From contig NZ_VCKX01000012.1 in the NCBI RefSeq assembly GCF_005889725.1, positions 30,307 to 94,306 on the forward strand: DNA of 64,000 bases, given 5' to 3'. A program made the translations under genes and the position numbers. The stretch comes from Nonomuraea zeae (GTDB lineage Bacteria > Actinomycetota > Actinomycetes > Streptosporangiales > Streptosporangiaceae). Below are positions 17,039 to 33,500 of this stretch, piece by piece. Position 1 is the first letter of the stretch, and every line of letters begins with the position of its first letter. The notes under the pieces were generated by a model, which was not told the DNA's origin, searched no databases, and worked only from the letters and a program-made list of their open reading frames with translations.

Positions 17039-17635
17039 ATGAGCGAAGAGACACCGGTACTGCGCCGCGACGCCGAGCACAACCGGCAGCGCACGCTGGC
17101 GGCGGCACAGGAAGTGTTCGCCGCGCGCGGGCTGCAAGCCACGCTCAACGACGTTGCCCACCACGCGGGACTCGGCGTCGGCACCGTCTACCGACGGTTT
17201 CCCAACAAAGAGGCCCTCGCCGAGGCCGTCTACGCCGGCAAGCTTGACGACATCCGTGCCGCGGCACAGGCCGCGCTGGCAGGGCAGGACGCCTACGAAG
17301 CCCTGAAAGTCTTCCTCGAACACGCTTTGGAACAAGCCGCGACCGATCGCGGGCTCCGCGAACTTATACGGCGGGGTACGGGCGAGAGCAAGCAGATCGC
17401 ACGCACCCGTGAAGGCATCATGAAGTGCTGCGGCTGCCTCATCGCCCGCGCCAAGGAACAGGGCACGATGCGCGACGACATCACGGTGGGCGACATCGCG
17501 CCCATCGTTGCGATGATCGACTCCGTGATGGATCTGCCGTCCGCCGGTGCCGCGCAGCCGTGGCGCCGCTACCTCGCGCTCGTCCTCGACGGCCTACAGG
17601 CCAGGCCGGACCGCCGAGGCCAACGCTCTTCATAG
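17039..17635 (+). CDS. TetR-family transcriptional regulator
   Basis: 198 residues. The N-terminal HTH at about 15-60 reads ATLNDVAHHAGLGVGTVYRR followed by FPNKEAL, the classic TetR recognition helix. The C-terminal half is an all-helical ligand/dimer domain. ATG 17039 follows an ACGGGATGCC leader. Two palindromes in front of it (16953-16975 and 16996-17018) are probable operators for itself and the divergent SDR genes. The ligand is unknown. Confidence 0.92.
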   Translation: MSEETPVLRRDAEHNRQRTLAAAQEVFAARGLQATLNDVAHHAGLGVGTVYRRFPNKEALAEAVYAGKLDDIRAAAQAALAGQDAYEALKVFLEHALEQAATDRGLRELIRRGTGESKQIARTREGIMKCCGCLIARAKEQGTMRDDITVGDIAPIVAMIDSVMDLPSAGAAQPWRRYLALVLDGLQARPDRRGQRSS

Positions 17636-18043
17636 AGCGAACGTGCCGGCAGATCGGCGTTGGACGACATTGCCGTCGGACGACAGCACCTGTTTGAGAA
17701 ATGATCTCCTCGACTCCGTCTCTCCCACTTGGCCTCCGGACTGGTGGATGGGACTGGAGTTTGGCTCGATGAACGACTCCCTGACGATGGATCGGTGACG
17801 GTGGCGCCGCCGATGGTCTTGCCACGGCTGGTGGCACGGGTGGAGATCTTCTCGGAGAAGATCCGGGTGTCGCTTATGGAACGCACCCGAACGACCTTTG
17901 GAAACACAATCCGTGAGCGTGATTACGGAAAGCTACTTTGGGGCCGGTGACACGGACCCGAGTGGGGGCCGACACCGGGAGTCGCCGCCCGAAATCCACC
18001 CTATGTGGCAGGTAATCGACAGGTAGGAGAGGTTTGGGGCTGA
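17636..18043. other. Intergenic region with no supported gene
   Basis: Forward codons between about 17800 and 17945 (ARVEIFSEKIRVSLMERTRT) look weakly coding, but the stretch has no start or family match. Near the right end, AGGAGAGG and GGGGC precede the next gene. A perfect 19-bp inverted repeat lies at 17845-17863. Confidence 0.4.
17845..17863. repeat. Perfect 9-1-9 inverted repeat
   Basis: The sequence is GATCTTCTCGGAGAAGATC. With a one-base centre it cannot form a good hairpin and has no T-run, so a protein-binding site is more likely than a terminator. Confidence 0.4.
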
Positions 18044-19069
18044 ATGATGGTCATGAACGTGAAGCGGAACCTTAGCCTTGCCCTTGCGGCCGGCACTTTT
18101 GCTTTCGGTGTTGTGGCCACTCCAGTTCAGGCCCAGGAACCGGCGCAGCCGGTGATCGAGGGGCGGATGACCCCGCAGGCCAGCACCTTCATCGGGCGGC
18201 AGACCACCTTCGGCGCCATGCTCACCGAGGACGGCTTCGACGAGCGGGTGGCGGCATACGAGAGGATCTGGTCGCAGGACGCCACGCTCTGGGAGGCGGC
18301 CAGCCCGATCGTTCAGGGTAAGGAGAACATCAAGAAGTCCATCTCCAACAGCCTCACGCTCGTCCCGTCCTTCAACATGCGCCCGACTCGCATAGCCATC
18401 GGCGGCAACACGGTCATGTACGGTGCCGCCAACCGGATCGTGGTGCACGGCCGCACCATCGACTACCCCGCCATCTACCGCGTCGTGGTGAACAAGGACG
18501 GCGACGTGGTGCAGGGACGGCGCTACTACGACAGATTCGCCTGGTTCAACCCGATCGCCCCTGTGGAACTGCGCCTGGAGGACATGTTCGGCGGTATCAC
18601 TGACTCCGACGGACGCGCTCCCCTCAGACCAGTGCGCGTGAGCCAGCTGACCAAGAACCTTCTCGCCCGCGCCGCCGCTTGGAACGGCAAGAACGCCGAG
18701 GCTCTGGTGGACGGCGTCGGCGCGGCGCCGCTGTCGGGTATCGGGCTCGGCGAGCGCACGCTGCATACCCGATCTGCCAAGCTCGCCTACATCAACAAGC
18801 TGGTCGGCAAATTCGAGGACGACCAGGATGGCACCCCCGCAGGCAAGCTCGAACCAGGGCAGACAGTACGCACCAAGAACGCCACCTATCAGGAGTGGTA
18901 CGGCACGGTCCGCAGTCAGGGTCGTGACATCACCTTCGGCATCATCGAGCGCTTCGGCCACCGGCACGGCAAGGTGACCGACTGGAACCTGACGTTCGAC
19001 ACGCTGCCGCTCATTGCCGACCAGGAGAAGATCAGCAAACTGTACGGCCTGCTTGCGGTCAAGCAGTGA
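18044..19069 (+). CDS. Secreted protein with two SnoaL/NTF2-like domains
   Basis: 341 residues. A Sec signal peptide ([19 protein letters not shown], cut near residue 31) sends it outside the cell. Two cone-like alpha+beta segments follow. The first, about 60-175, contains [17 protein letters not shown] and [20 protein letters not shown]. The second, about 205-330, contains [20 protein letters not shown] and [11 protein letters not shown]. These resemble SnoaL-like polyketide-cyclase/NTF2 folds, which are binding or isomerase scaffolds. No catalytic residues can be assigned. Three ATGs (18044, 18047, 18053) are possible. The first is nearest a GGGGC site. Confidence 0.7.
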   Translation: MMVMNVKRNLSLALAAGTFAFGVVATPVQAQEPAQPVIEGRMTPQASTFIGRQTTFGAMLTEDGFDERVAAYERIWSQDATLWEAASPIVQGKENIKKSISNSLTLVPSFNMRPTRIAIGGNTVMYGAANRIVVHGRTIDYPAIYRVVVNKDGDVVQGRRYYDRFAWFNPIAPVELRLEDMFGGITDSDGRAPLRPVRVSQLTKNLLARAAAWNGKNAEALVDGVGAAPLSGIGLGERTLHTRSAKLAYINKLVGKFEDDQDGTPAGKLEPGQTVRTKNATYQEWYGTVRSQGRDITFGIIERFGHRHGKVTDWNLTFDTLPLIADQEKISKLYGLLAVKQ

Positions 19070-19097
19070 TCCTTACCTCACTACCGAGATGGCCTGG

Positions 19098-19540
19098 CTA
19101 GCGCCGGGCGGCCGAGCCGGCGAGCGGGTCCGTGTCGGTGCTGATCGTCGTCATGGTCTTTCCCATGTCCATGATGGCATCGAGCCCGGTGCGGACGCTG
19201 CCGGGAAGCTTCAGCCTCTCAAGTAGCCCTCGCGCCTTACTCGCCGACGCGGTCGCCCCGGCGGCTGCGGGTTGGGCCTGCACGATCGGGCCTTCCATCC
19301 GTCGCTGCTGACCCATTCCGGCGGCGGCCGGCATCGGGTACGGCGTCGGCGAGGTGAGCGCCCGGGCCCGCCATGCGTCCAGGGCGGCCTCGTCGTACAG
19401 CTCCGGGTCCGGGCCGGTGGTGTGCAGGGTCGGCCGTCGCCCGATGGGGGCGGGAAAGCCGTCCTGGGGACGCCAGAAGCTGCGGACGCACTTCTCCGAG
19501 CGGCCTACCCTGGCCGCCCAGTCAGCCCAGAGTGATGCCC
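19098..19540 (-). pseudogene. Truncated HTH (excisionase-like) DNA-binding protein
   Basis: A minus-strand frame without a start codon reads WADWAARVGRSEKCVRSFWR, then PQDGFPAPIGRRP, then ELYDEAALDAWRARAL. This is the helix-turn-helix plus FPAPxG / YDxxxLDxWR pattern of MerR-like helper proteins found on actinobacterial mobile elements. It is followed by a low-complexity Ala/Gln/Ser-rich tail to the stop at 19098. The frame is closed upstream by a TGA, so the N-terminus is lost. It lies immediately upstream of the NRPS genes and may mark an old insertion boundary. Confidence 0.4.
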
Positions 19541-19709
19541 AGTACCGGGCGAGCCGTGCACCTCATGATGCCGCACGACGGGACGCCTCGCCGACCGGGG
19601 ATGGTCCCGTGGCGCGGGTGACGGTAGCGAGAGGCGAGCCCCGGCCGCGCGGGCGGGGCTGTGCCCCGTCGCCGGGACGCAACACCACAACCTCCGCTTA
19701 CGTGCGCAG

Positions 19710-19738
19710 TTGACACATAACGAATGATCAGGTCATTC
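19710..19738 (+). promoter_or_regulatory. Putative NRPS promoter with overlapping inverted repeat
   Basis: TTGACA at 19710-19715 is a consensus -35 box. Seventeen bases later lies TCATTC as a weak -10. The spacer and -10 are covered by a perfect 6-5-6 inverted repeat, GAATGATCAGGTCATTC (19722-19738), a likely operator. The NRPS start is 56 bp downstream. The local AT content is well above the surroundings. Confidence 0.45.
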
Positions 19739-19793
19739 TGTTCCGCGGCGTGCCAAAAAGTCCTAAAAAACTCAACAATCGGCAGGCGTGACA

Positions 19794-24547
<4,754 letters not shown>

Positions 24548-24551
<4 letters not shown>

Positions 24552-27500
24552 GCCTGTCAGCCCAGCAGCGCCAGCTCCTGGAGGCGTTACGGAAGAAGAA
24601 GCAGCAGGCCGCGCCGCCGTCCAGGCCGGACCGGCTGCCGATGTCCTTCGCCCAGCTGCGCGCCTGGTATCTGGACCGGATGGCGCCCGGCGCCGCGCAC
24701 TACCTGATCCCGCTCGCCTTCCGCATCGAGGGCCCGCTCGACCGCGACCGGCTGCACCGCGCCCTGAACGCGCTGGTCGCCAGGCACGAGAGCCTGCGCA
24801 CCACGTTCGCCATGGACGAGGACGGCCCGTACCAGATCGTGGCCGGGACCCTCGCGATCGAGCTGGCGGACGCCGCGGACGAGACGCCGATGGACCTGAC
24901 CACCGGCCCGCTCATCCGCGCGCACCTGGTGCGCGAAGACGCCGGCCGGCACGTGCTGCACCTCACCCTGCACCACATCGTGGCCGACGCCTGGTCTCTC
25001 GACGTGCTGCGCAGGGAGCTGAGCGCGCTCTACGACGGCCAGGAGCCGGCCGCGCTGCCGAGGCAGTACCCGGACTACGCGATCTGGCAGCGGGAGCAGG
25101 ACTTCGGCGCGGACCTGGACTACTGGCGCACGACGCTGGCGGGCGCGCCGCCGCTCACCGAGCTGCCGCCGGACCTGCCCAGGCCGGCCGTCCAGACGTA
25201 CGCGGGGGCCGAGCTGCCCTTCACGCTCGACCTTCCGCGCGAGGAGTTCGCGGCGTACTGCCGGAGCCTGGGCGCCACCCCCTACATGGTGCTGTTCGCG
25301 GCCTACCTGGTGGTGCTCTCCCGGCGCTCGGGCCGGCGGGACCTGGTGGTGGGAACGCCCATCGCCAACCGGGACCGGATCGAGTACGAGGGCCTGATCG
25401 GGTTCTTCACCAACACCCTGGCCATCCGTGCCGACCTGTCGGGCGAGCCGTCGTTCGCCGAGGTGGCCGAGCGGGTCAAGGACGCGGTGCTCGACGCCCA
25501 CGAGCACCAGGGGATGCCCTTCGAGCGGCTGGTGGAGGAGCTCAACCCGGAGCGCCGCCTGGACCACGGGCCGGTGTTCCAGACGATGTTCAACATGCTG
25601 CCCGCGGCCACGGCGGAGCTGGAGCTGACCGGACTCACGGTCACCCCCGTGGAGATCCCCGAGCGCACGGCCAAGTTCGACCTGACCGTGGGCGTGCGCG
25701 AGAGCCTGGACGGGCTCGTGGAGTACAACACGGACCTGTTCCACGAGGCGACGATCCGCGGCCTGGTGGCCGACCTGCGGCAGGTGCTGAGCACGGCGAT
25801 GAGCGGCGAGGAGCCGGCCGCGGACCTGCCGCGGCACCAGATCGCCCAGATCGTCACCCGTGCCTGGCGCGAGGCGCTGGGCAGCGACGCCTTCGGCCCC
25901 GGCGACAACTTCTTCGAGGTCGGCGGCCACTCGCTGCTGGTCCTGCAGGTGCACGAGCGGCTGCGCAAGCGGTTCAGCCTGACGGTCACCGACCTGTTCA
26001 GGTATCCGACGATCGCCTCGCTGACGGCGTACCTGAGCCCCGAGGCTCCGGCGCCCGCGGTGGTCACGGCCGCCGCACCCGCGAGCGGCGCGCTCGCCAT
26101 CGTCGGCATGGCCTGCCGGTTCCCCGGCGCGAGCGGGCCCGAGGAGTTCTGGGCGGCGATCCGCGACGGGGTGGAGGCCGTCCAGGACTTCACCGACGAG
26201 GAGCTGCTCGCCGACGGCGAGGACCCCGACCGGCTGGCGGACCCCGCCTACGTCCGGTCGGGCACGGTGCTGGACGGCATCGACCTGTTCGACGCCACGC
26301 TGTTCGAGTTCACCCCGCGCGAGGCCGAGATCCTGGACCCGCAGCAGCGGCTGTTCCTGGAGAGCGCCTGGGAGGCGCTGGAGGACGCGGGCTGCGACCC
26401 CGCCCGCCATCCCGGGCAGATCGGCGTCTTCGCCGGCTCGGCCATGAGCAGCTATTTCATCGAGAACCTGCTGGCCGCCCCCGACGTGCTCAAGGCGGTG
26501 GGCGAGTACCAGGTCATGCTCAGCAACGACAAGGACTCGCTGCCCACCAGGACCTCCTACAAGCTCGACCTGCGCGGGCCGAGCATCAGCGTCAACACCG
26601 CGTGCTCCACCTCGCTGGTCGCGCTCCACCTGGCCAGGCAGAGCCTGCTGGCGGGCGACTGCGACGTCGCGCTGGCCGGAGGCGTGCGGGTCAACGCCTG
26701 GACCCGCCGCGGCTACCTCTACCAGAGCGGTGGGATCGGCTCGCCGGACGGCCACTGCCGCCCCTTCGACGCCGCCGCCCAGGGCACGATCGGGGCCAGC
26801 GGCGTGGGCGTCGTCGTGCTCAAGCGGCTGGAGGACGCCCTCGCCGCGGGCGACACCGTCCACGCCGTGGTACGCGGCTCCGCGGTCAACAACGACGGCA
26901 CCAGGAAGGTCGGCTACGCCGCGCCCGCCGTGGACGGCCAGGCCGAGGTCATCACCGCGGCGCTGGCCGCGGCCGGCGTCGATCCCGGGACCATCGGCTA
27001 CGTCGAGGCGCACGGCACGGGCACCGCGCTCGGCGACCCCATCGAGGTCGCGGCGCTCTCCCAGGTCTTCACCGGGGACCGGCGGATCGCGCTGGGCTCG
27101 GTCAAGTCCAACATCGGGCACGCCGACGCGGCCGCCGGGATGGCCGGGCTGATCAAGACCGTGCTGGCGCTCAAGCACCGCACGCTGCCGCCCACGGTCA
27201 ACTTCGCGGCGCCCAACCCGCGCATCGACTTCAGCCCGTTCTACGTGCCCACTACCGGCGAGGAGTGGCCGCAGGGCGAGGGGCCGCGCAGGGCGGGCGT
27301 CAGCGCCTTCGGGATGGGCGGCACCAACGCCCACGTCGTCCTGGAGGAGGCTCCCCCGAGCCCGTCCGCCGCCGTCGCGCAGGAGGGGCCGCACCTGCTG
27401 CTCCTGTCGGCCGCCGGCGAGTCCGCGCTGGCGGAGTCGGCCACCCGGCTGCGCGCCCACCTGCGCGAGCATCCCGGCACGGACCTGGGCGACGTCGCCG

Positions 27501-30500
27501 CCACCCTGCGGCACGGCCGCCGCCAGCTGCGGCACCGTGGCGTCCTGGTGGCCGGGGACCCGCGCTCGGCGCTGGAGGCCGAGCTCATCACGGGCGAGGC
27601 GCGGGCGCGCGAGATCGCCTTCCTCTTCCCCGGGCAGGGCGCGCAACGCCGCGGGATGGGCGCGGGGCTGTACCGGTCGGACGACATCTTCCGCGCCACG
27701 ATCGACGCAGGCTCCGGGATCCTGCGGCCGTACCTCGGTCTCGACCTGCGCGAGGCCCTGTACGGCGAGGGCGGCGACCTCGACCAGACCTGGCTCACCC
27801 AGCCCGCGCTCTTCCTCACCGAGTACGCCCTCGCCCGCACGCTGATCGAGCGCGGGGTCCGACCGTCGATGATGGCCGGGCACAGCATCGGCGAGTACGT
27901 CGCCGCCTGCCTGGCCGGGGTCTTCACCCTGGAGGACGCCCTGCGCCTGGTCGCCGCCCGCGGCCGCCTCGTGCAGAGCCTGCCCCCCGGCTCGATGCTG
28001 GCCGTGCCGCTGCCGGAGTCCGAGGCGACCGGGCTGCTCAGCGAGGACATCTCGCTGGCGGCGGTCAACACGCCTGAGATGTGCGTCCTGGCCGGCCCCG
28101 AGCAGGCCATCGACGAGCTGGAGCGGCGGCTGACGCGGCAGGGCGTCGCCTGCCGCCGGCTGCGCACCTCCCACGCCTTCCACTCCGCCATGCTGGACCC
28201 GGTGCTCGACGCCTTCGCCGCCGAGTTCGCCTCCGTGCAGCTCGGCACGCCGGAGCTGCCGTACCTCTCCAACGTCACGGGCGGCTGGGCGTCCGGCGCC
28301 GAGACCAAGGACCCGGCCTACTGGGTACGCCACCTGCGGGAGACCGTCCGGTTCGCCGACTGCGCCCACGCCCTGGTGGCGGCCGGCGCGGCGGTGCTGG
28401 AGGCGGGCCCGGGACGTACGCTGGCCATCCTGGTACGCCGCCAGGGCGGCCAGGCGACGGCCACCCCGCTGGCCGAACCGGACGGCGGGCCGGCCGCGCT
28501 GCTGGAGGGCGTCGGCCGGCTGTGGGTGGCCGGCGCCGGCATCGACTGGGCGGCCTTCGGCCCGCCGGGCAGGCGGGTGCCGCTGCCCGCCTACCCGTTC
28601 GAGCGGCGCCGCTACTGGATCGGGCCGCGCACCCGGCGCTCCGAGGTCGCGGCGGCGCCGGTGGCGCGCGCGGACGAGGAGCACGACGCGGTCGCCGCCG
28701 CCTGGCGGGACGTGCTCGGCATCGCGCCGGCCGGCCCGCAGGACGACTTCTTCGAGCTGGGCGGCGACTCCCTCGTGGCCACCCAGCTCGCCTCCCGCCT
28801 CGGCCTGCCCATCGAGGCGGTCTTCGAGCACCCCACGCTGGGCGGCCAGCGGGCGCTCCTCGCCGCGGCCGACGCCCGGCGGCCGGCGGTCGCCGTCCCG
28901 GCGGCCGCCCGGGAGGTGATCCCGGTCGTCGAGGAGCCCGGTCCCGTGCCCGTCTCGTTCATCCAGCGGCGCATGTGGTTCATCGACCAGGTGCACGGCT
29001 CGGCCGCCTACGCCGTGGCCACGGCTCTGGACCTGCGGGGCGAGCTGGACGCGGAGCGCCTGCACGACGCCCTGCGCGGGCTGGTGCGGCGGCACGAGTC
29101 GCTGCGGACCGTCTTCCGCGCCCCTGACGGCGAGCCGGTCCAGGTCGTGCTGCCCGAGATCGACACGCCGCTGCCGGTCGAGGACTGCGACGACGCCGAG
29201 CGGGCGCTGAGCCGGGCCGTGGCCGAGCCCTTCGACCTGGCGCACGGCCCGTTGTTCCGGGCGCGGCTGCTGCGGCTCGCCCCCGGCCACCACGTGCTGT
29301 CGCTCGTCTTCCACCACATCATCGTGGACGGCTGGACGATCACGATGCTGGAGAACGAGCTGGCCGCGCTGTACAGGGGGGAGACGCTTCCCGAGCAGCG
29401 GGTCAGGTATCGCGACTACGCGCGCTGGCAGCGGGGGCAGAGCTCCGACCTCGGCTTCTGGAAGGAGCGGCTGCGCGGCCTGCCGCACAGCCTCGACCTG
29501 CCCACGGACCGGCCGCGCCCGCCGATGCAGACCTTCGAGGGGGCGGTCGCGACCTGCGCGCTGCCCGCGGAGCTGGCGGCGGGGCTGCGCAGGCTGAGCC
29601 AGGAGCGCGGCGCCACGCTCTACATGACCCTGCTGGCGGCGCTGCACACGCTGCTGTACCGCTACAGCGGCCAGGAGGACGTCGCCATCGGCTCGCCGGT
29701 GGCCGGGCGGACCCGTCCCGAGCTCGAAGGGATCGCGGGCTGCTTCATCAACACGCTGGTCATGCGGGCCACCATGGACGGCGGCCTGCCGTACACCGAG
29801 CTGCTGGCGCAGGTGCGCGACTACGCCCTGGGCGCGTACGCCCACCAGGACGTGCCGTTCGAGCGGCTCGTGGAGGAGCTCAACCCGCCGCGGGACCTGT
29901 CGCGCAACCCGCTCTTCCAGGTGCTGTTCAACCTGCTCAACCTGCCCAAGAGCGACCTCGGCATGACCGGGCTGGCCGTGGAGGAGCTGGCCGTGGAGGC
30001 CGGCACCGCCCAGGTGGACCTGGTGCTCTACGCCTACGAGCAGGGCGACGAGCTGCTGTGCAAGCTGGAGTACAACACCGCGCTCTACGACGCCGGCACC
30101 GCCGGGCGGCTGCTGCGGCACTACGAGGCCCTGCTCTCCGCGATCGTCGCGGCGCCGGAGACCCCGCTGTCCGGCCTGGCCTTCCTCACCGGCGAGGAGC
30201 TGGCCGAGCAGCTCGGCAGCCAGGACGTCGAGGTGCCGGAGCTGTGCGTCCACGAGCTGGTGGAGGCGCAGGCCGACCGGACGCCCGGCGCCGTGGCCGT
30301 CACCTTCGAAGGCGTCTCCCTGACGTACCGGGAGCTGGACGAGGAGGCCAACCGGGTCGCCCACCGCCTGCGGGCGGCCGGAGTGCGGCCCGAGGAGCTG
30401 GTGGGCGTCGCGATGGAGCGGTCGGCGACGATGCTGGTCACGCTGCTCGGCGTGCTGAAGGCGGGTGGCGCGTACGTGCCGCTCGACCCGATGTACCCGC

Positions 30501-33500
30501 AGGAGCGCCAGGACTACATCCTCGGCCACTCCGGCATCGGCGTCCTGGTCACCGAGCGCGAGCTGGCCGGGCGTTACACCGGCTTCCAGGGGGAGCTGAT
30601 CCTGGCCGACGACGGCTTCGCGGACGAGAGCCCCGCGCGGCCGGCCGCGTCGGCCACCCAGCAGAACCCCTGCTACGTCCTGTACACCTCCGGCTCCACC
30701 GGGCGGCCCAAGGGCGTGCGCGTCCAGCACTCCTCGGTGGTCAACTTCCTCGCCTCGATGCGCCGGGAGCCCGGCCTGACCGGCCGGGACACGCTCCTGG
30801 CCGTCACCACGTTCGCCTTCGACATCTCGGTGCTGGAGCTGTTCCTGCCGCTCACGGCGGGCGGGCGCGTGGTGATCGCGAGCCGCGAGGCGGCCTACGA
30901 CCCGGTACGGCTGGCCGCCCTGCTGGACGAGGCCACCGTCATGCAGGCCACGCCCGCGACCTGGCGGCTGCTGCTGTCGTCGGGATGGGCGGGCAAGCCG
31001 GAGCTGAAGGCGCTCTGCGGCGGCGAGGCGCTGCCCGCCGACCTGGCCACCGACCTGCGCGGCCGGGTGGCCGAGCTGTGGAACATGTACGGGCCGACCG
31101 AGACCACGATCTGGTCCACGCTCACCCGGGTCACCGACGGGCCGATCACGATCGGCCACCCGATCGCCAACACCCGGATCCACCTGCTCGACGCCGCGAT
31201 GCAGCTCGTCCCCACCGGGGTGGTCGGCGAGCTCTACATCGGCGGGGCGGGGCTGGCCCGCGACTACCTCCACCAGCCCGAGCTGACCGCGGAGCGCTTC
31301 GTCACCTGGCAGGACGGCCGCCGGCTGTACCGGACCGGCGACCTGGCCCGCCGCCGCGCCGACGGCTCGATCGAGTTCCTGGGCCGGGCCGACGGGCAGG
31401 TGAAGGTCCGCGGCTACCGGATCGAGCTGGGCGAGATCGAGTCGCACCTGCTGGCCCATCCCGCGGTCCGCGAGGCGGCCGTGGTGGTGCGCGGCTCGGA
31501 CGAGGACAAGAGCATCGCCGCCTACCTGACCACCGTCGCCCCTCAGGAGGCGGGCGCAGAGCCCGACTGGCGGGAACATCTGCGGCGCAAGCTGCCCGAC
31601 TACATGATCCCTTCGGCGTTCGTGCTGCTGGACGCGCTGCCGCTGACCCCCAACGGCAAGGTGGACCGCAAGGCGCTGCCCGAGCCGGTGAGCCAGGCGC
31701 GCGCCGAGGGCACGGCGCCCAGGACGCCGTCCGAGGTCAGGCTGGTCGAGCTCTGGTCGGCGATCCTGGGCGTGCCCGGGATCGGGATCGACGACGACTT
31801 CTTTGCGCTGGGCGGCGACTCGTTCAAGGCCGTGCGCGCCGTGCGGGACTCGGGGATCCAGGCGACCGTGCTGGACCTCTTCAAGAACCCCACGATCCGC
31901 GCCTTCGCCACGCTCGACGGCTCGTCGCAGCAGTCCGGCCTCCTGCACGAGCTGACGCCCGCGCGGTCCGCGGCCTCGCTGACCCTGGTCTGCATGCCGT
32001 TCGCGGGCGCCGGCGCGATCACGTACCAGCCGCTGGCGGCGGCCATGCCCGAGCACGTCAGGATGCTCGCGCTGGAGCCGCCCGGCCACGACACCGGCAA
32101 CCCGGGCGAGCCCGTGCTGCCCTTCCACGAGCTGGTGGAGGGCTGCGTCAAGGAGATCAGGGAGAAGACGAGCGGGCCGCTCGCCCTCTACGGCCACTGC
32201 ATGGGCGGGGCGCTCACCGTCGAGCTCGCGCGCCGGCTGGAGGAGGAGGGCGTGGAGCTGGAGAAGGTGGTCATCGGCGGCCACTTCCCCGCGCCGCGCC
32301 TGCCGGGCAAGACCTTCGCCTGGTTCCGCCGGGTCTTCCCGATGGAGCGGTGGACGTCCAAGCGGCAGGCCCTGGAGTTCCTGCGGGCCATGGGCTTCTT
32401 CACCGAGGCGCTGGAGCCCGCCGAGCGCGACTTCATCATGGGCGTCTTCCTGCACGACACCCAGGAGGGCGAGGACTACTACACCGACCTCTACCGGGCC
32501 CCCATCACGAAGCTGTCCGCGCCGCTGGTCTGCGTGGTCGGCGAGAACGACCGCGCCACCGAGCTGTACGAGGAGCGCTTCCGCGAGTGGGAGGCCTTCT
32601 CCGACTCGGTGTCGCTGGAGGTCATCCCCAAGGCCGGGCACTACTTCCAGAAGCACCAGGCGCCCGAGCTGGCCGAGATCCTCGGCGATGCGGACCGGAC
32701 CCCGGCCCCGCTGCCGCCCCGGTACCAGGAGGCCAGCCTGAAGACGTTCTTCTCGGTGGCCTTCGGCCAGCTCGTGTCGCTGATCGGGACCGGGCTGACC
32801 ACGTTCGGGCTGGGGCTGTGGGTCTACCAGCAGACCCGATCGATCTCGATGTTCGCCATCGTCTCGGTGATGGCGCTGCTGCCCGCCGTCGTGCTGGCGC
32901 CGATCGCCGGAGCGGTGGCGGACCGCTGGAACCGCAAGACCGTCATGATCACCGCCGACTCGGCGGCCGGCTGCGCCTCAGCCGCGCTGGCGGCGCTGCT
33001 CTGGACGGGCGGGCTCCAGCTCTGGCACGTGTACGTCATCGTCGCCGTCGGAGCGGTGTCGACGGCCTTCCATCAGCCCGCCTACATGGCGGCCGTGGCC
33101 CAGCTGGTGCCCAAACGCTATTACGGCAGAGCCAGCGGCGTGGCCCAGCTCGGCCAGGCGGCGGGGACCGTGCTGGCTCCGCTGATGGGCGGCGCGCTCG
33201 TGGCCGCCATCGGGCTGAGCGGCATCATCCTCATCGACCTGTCGACGTTCGCCTTCGCGGTCACCGTGACCCTGGCGGTCCGCTTCCCCGACACGCTGTT
33301 CAAGAAGCGGGAGGAGACGTTCTGGCAGGAGGTGACGGGCGGCTGGCGCTACATCACCCGCAGGCACGGGCTGCTGGCGATCATCCTGTTCACCTCGTTC
33401 CTGAACTTCCCGTTCGCGATGGTGGAGGTCCTGGCCACGCCGCTGCTGCTCAGCCTCACCGACACCCGTGGCCTGGGCCTGGCGCTGTCGATGACCGGCG

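Noticed and set aside
17800..17950. Weakly coding forward frame with SEKIRVSLMERT
   Set aside because: No start, no family match and too short to support as a gene.
24587..32656. A 2,689-codon antisense frame under the megaenzyme
   Set aside because: An artefact of high third-position GC. It has no domain and the composition of a shadow frame.
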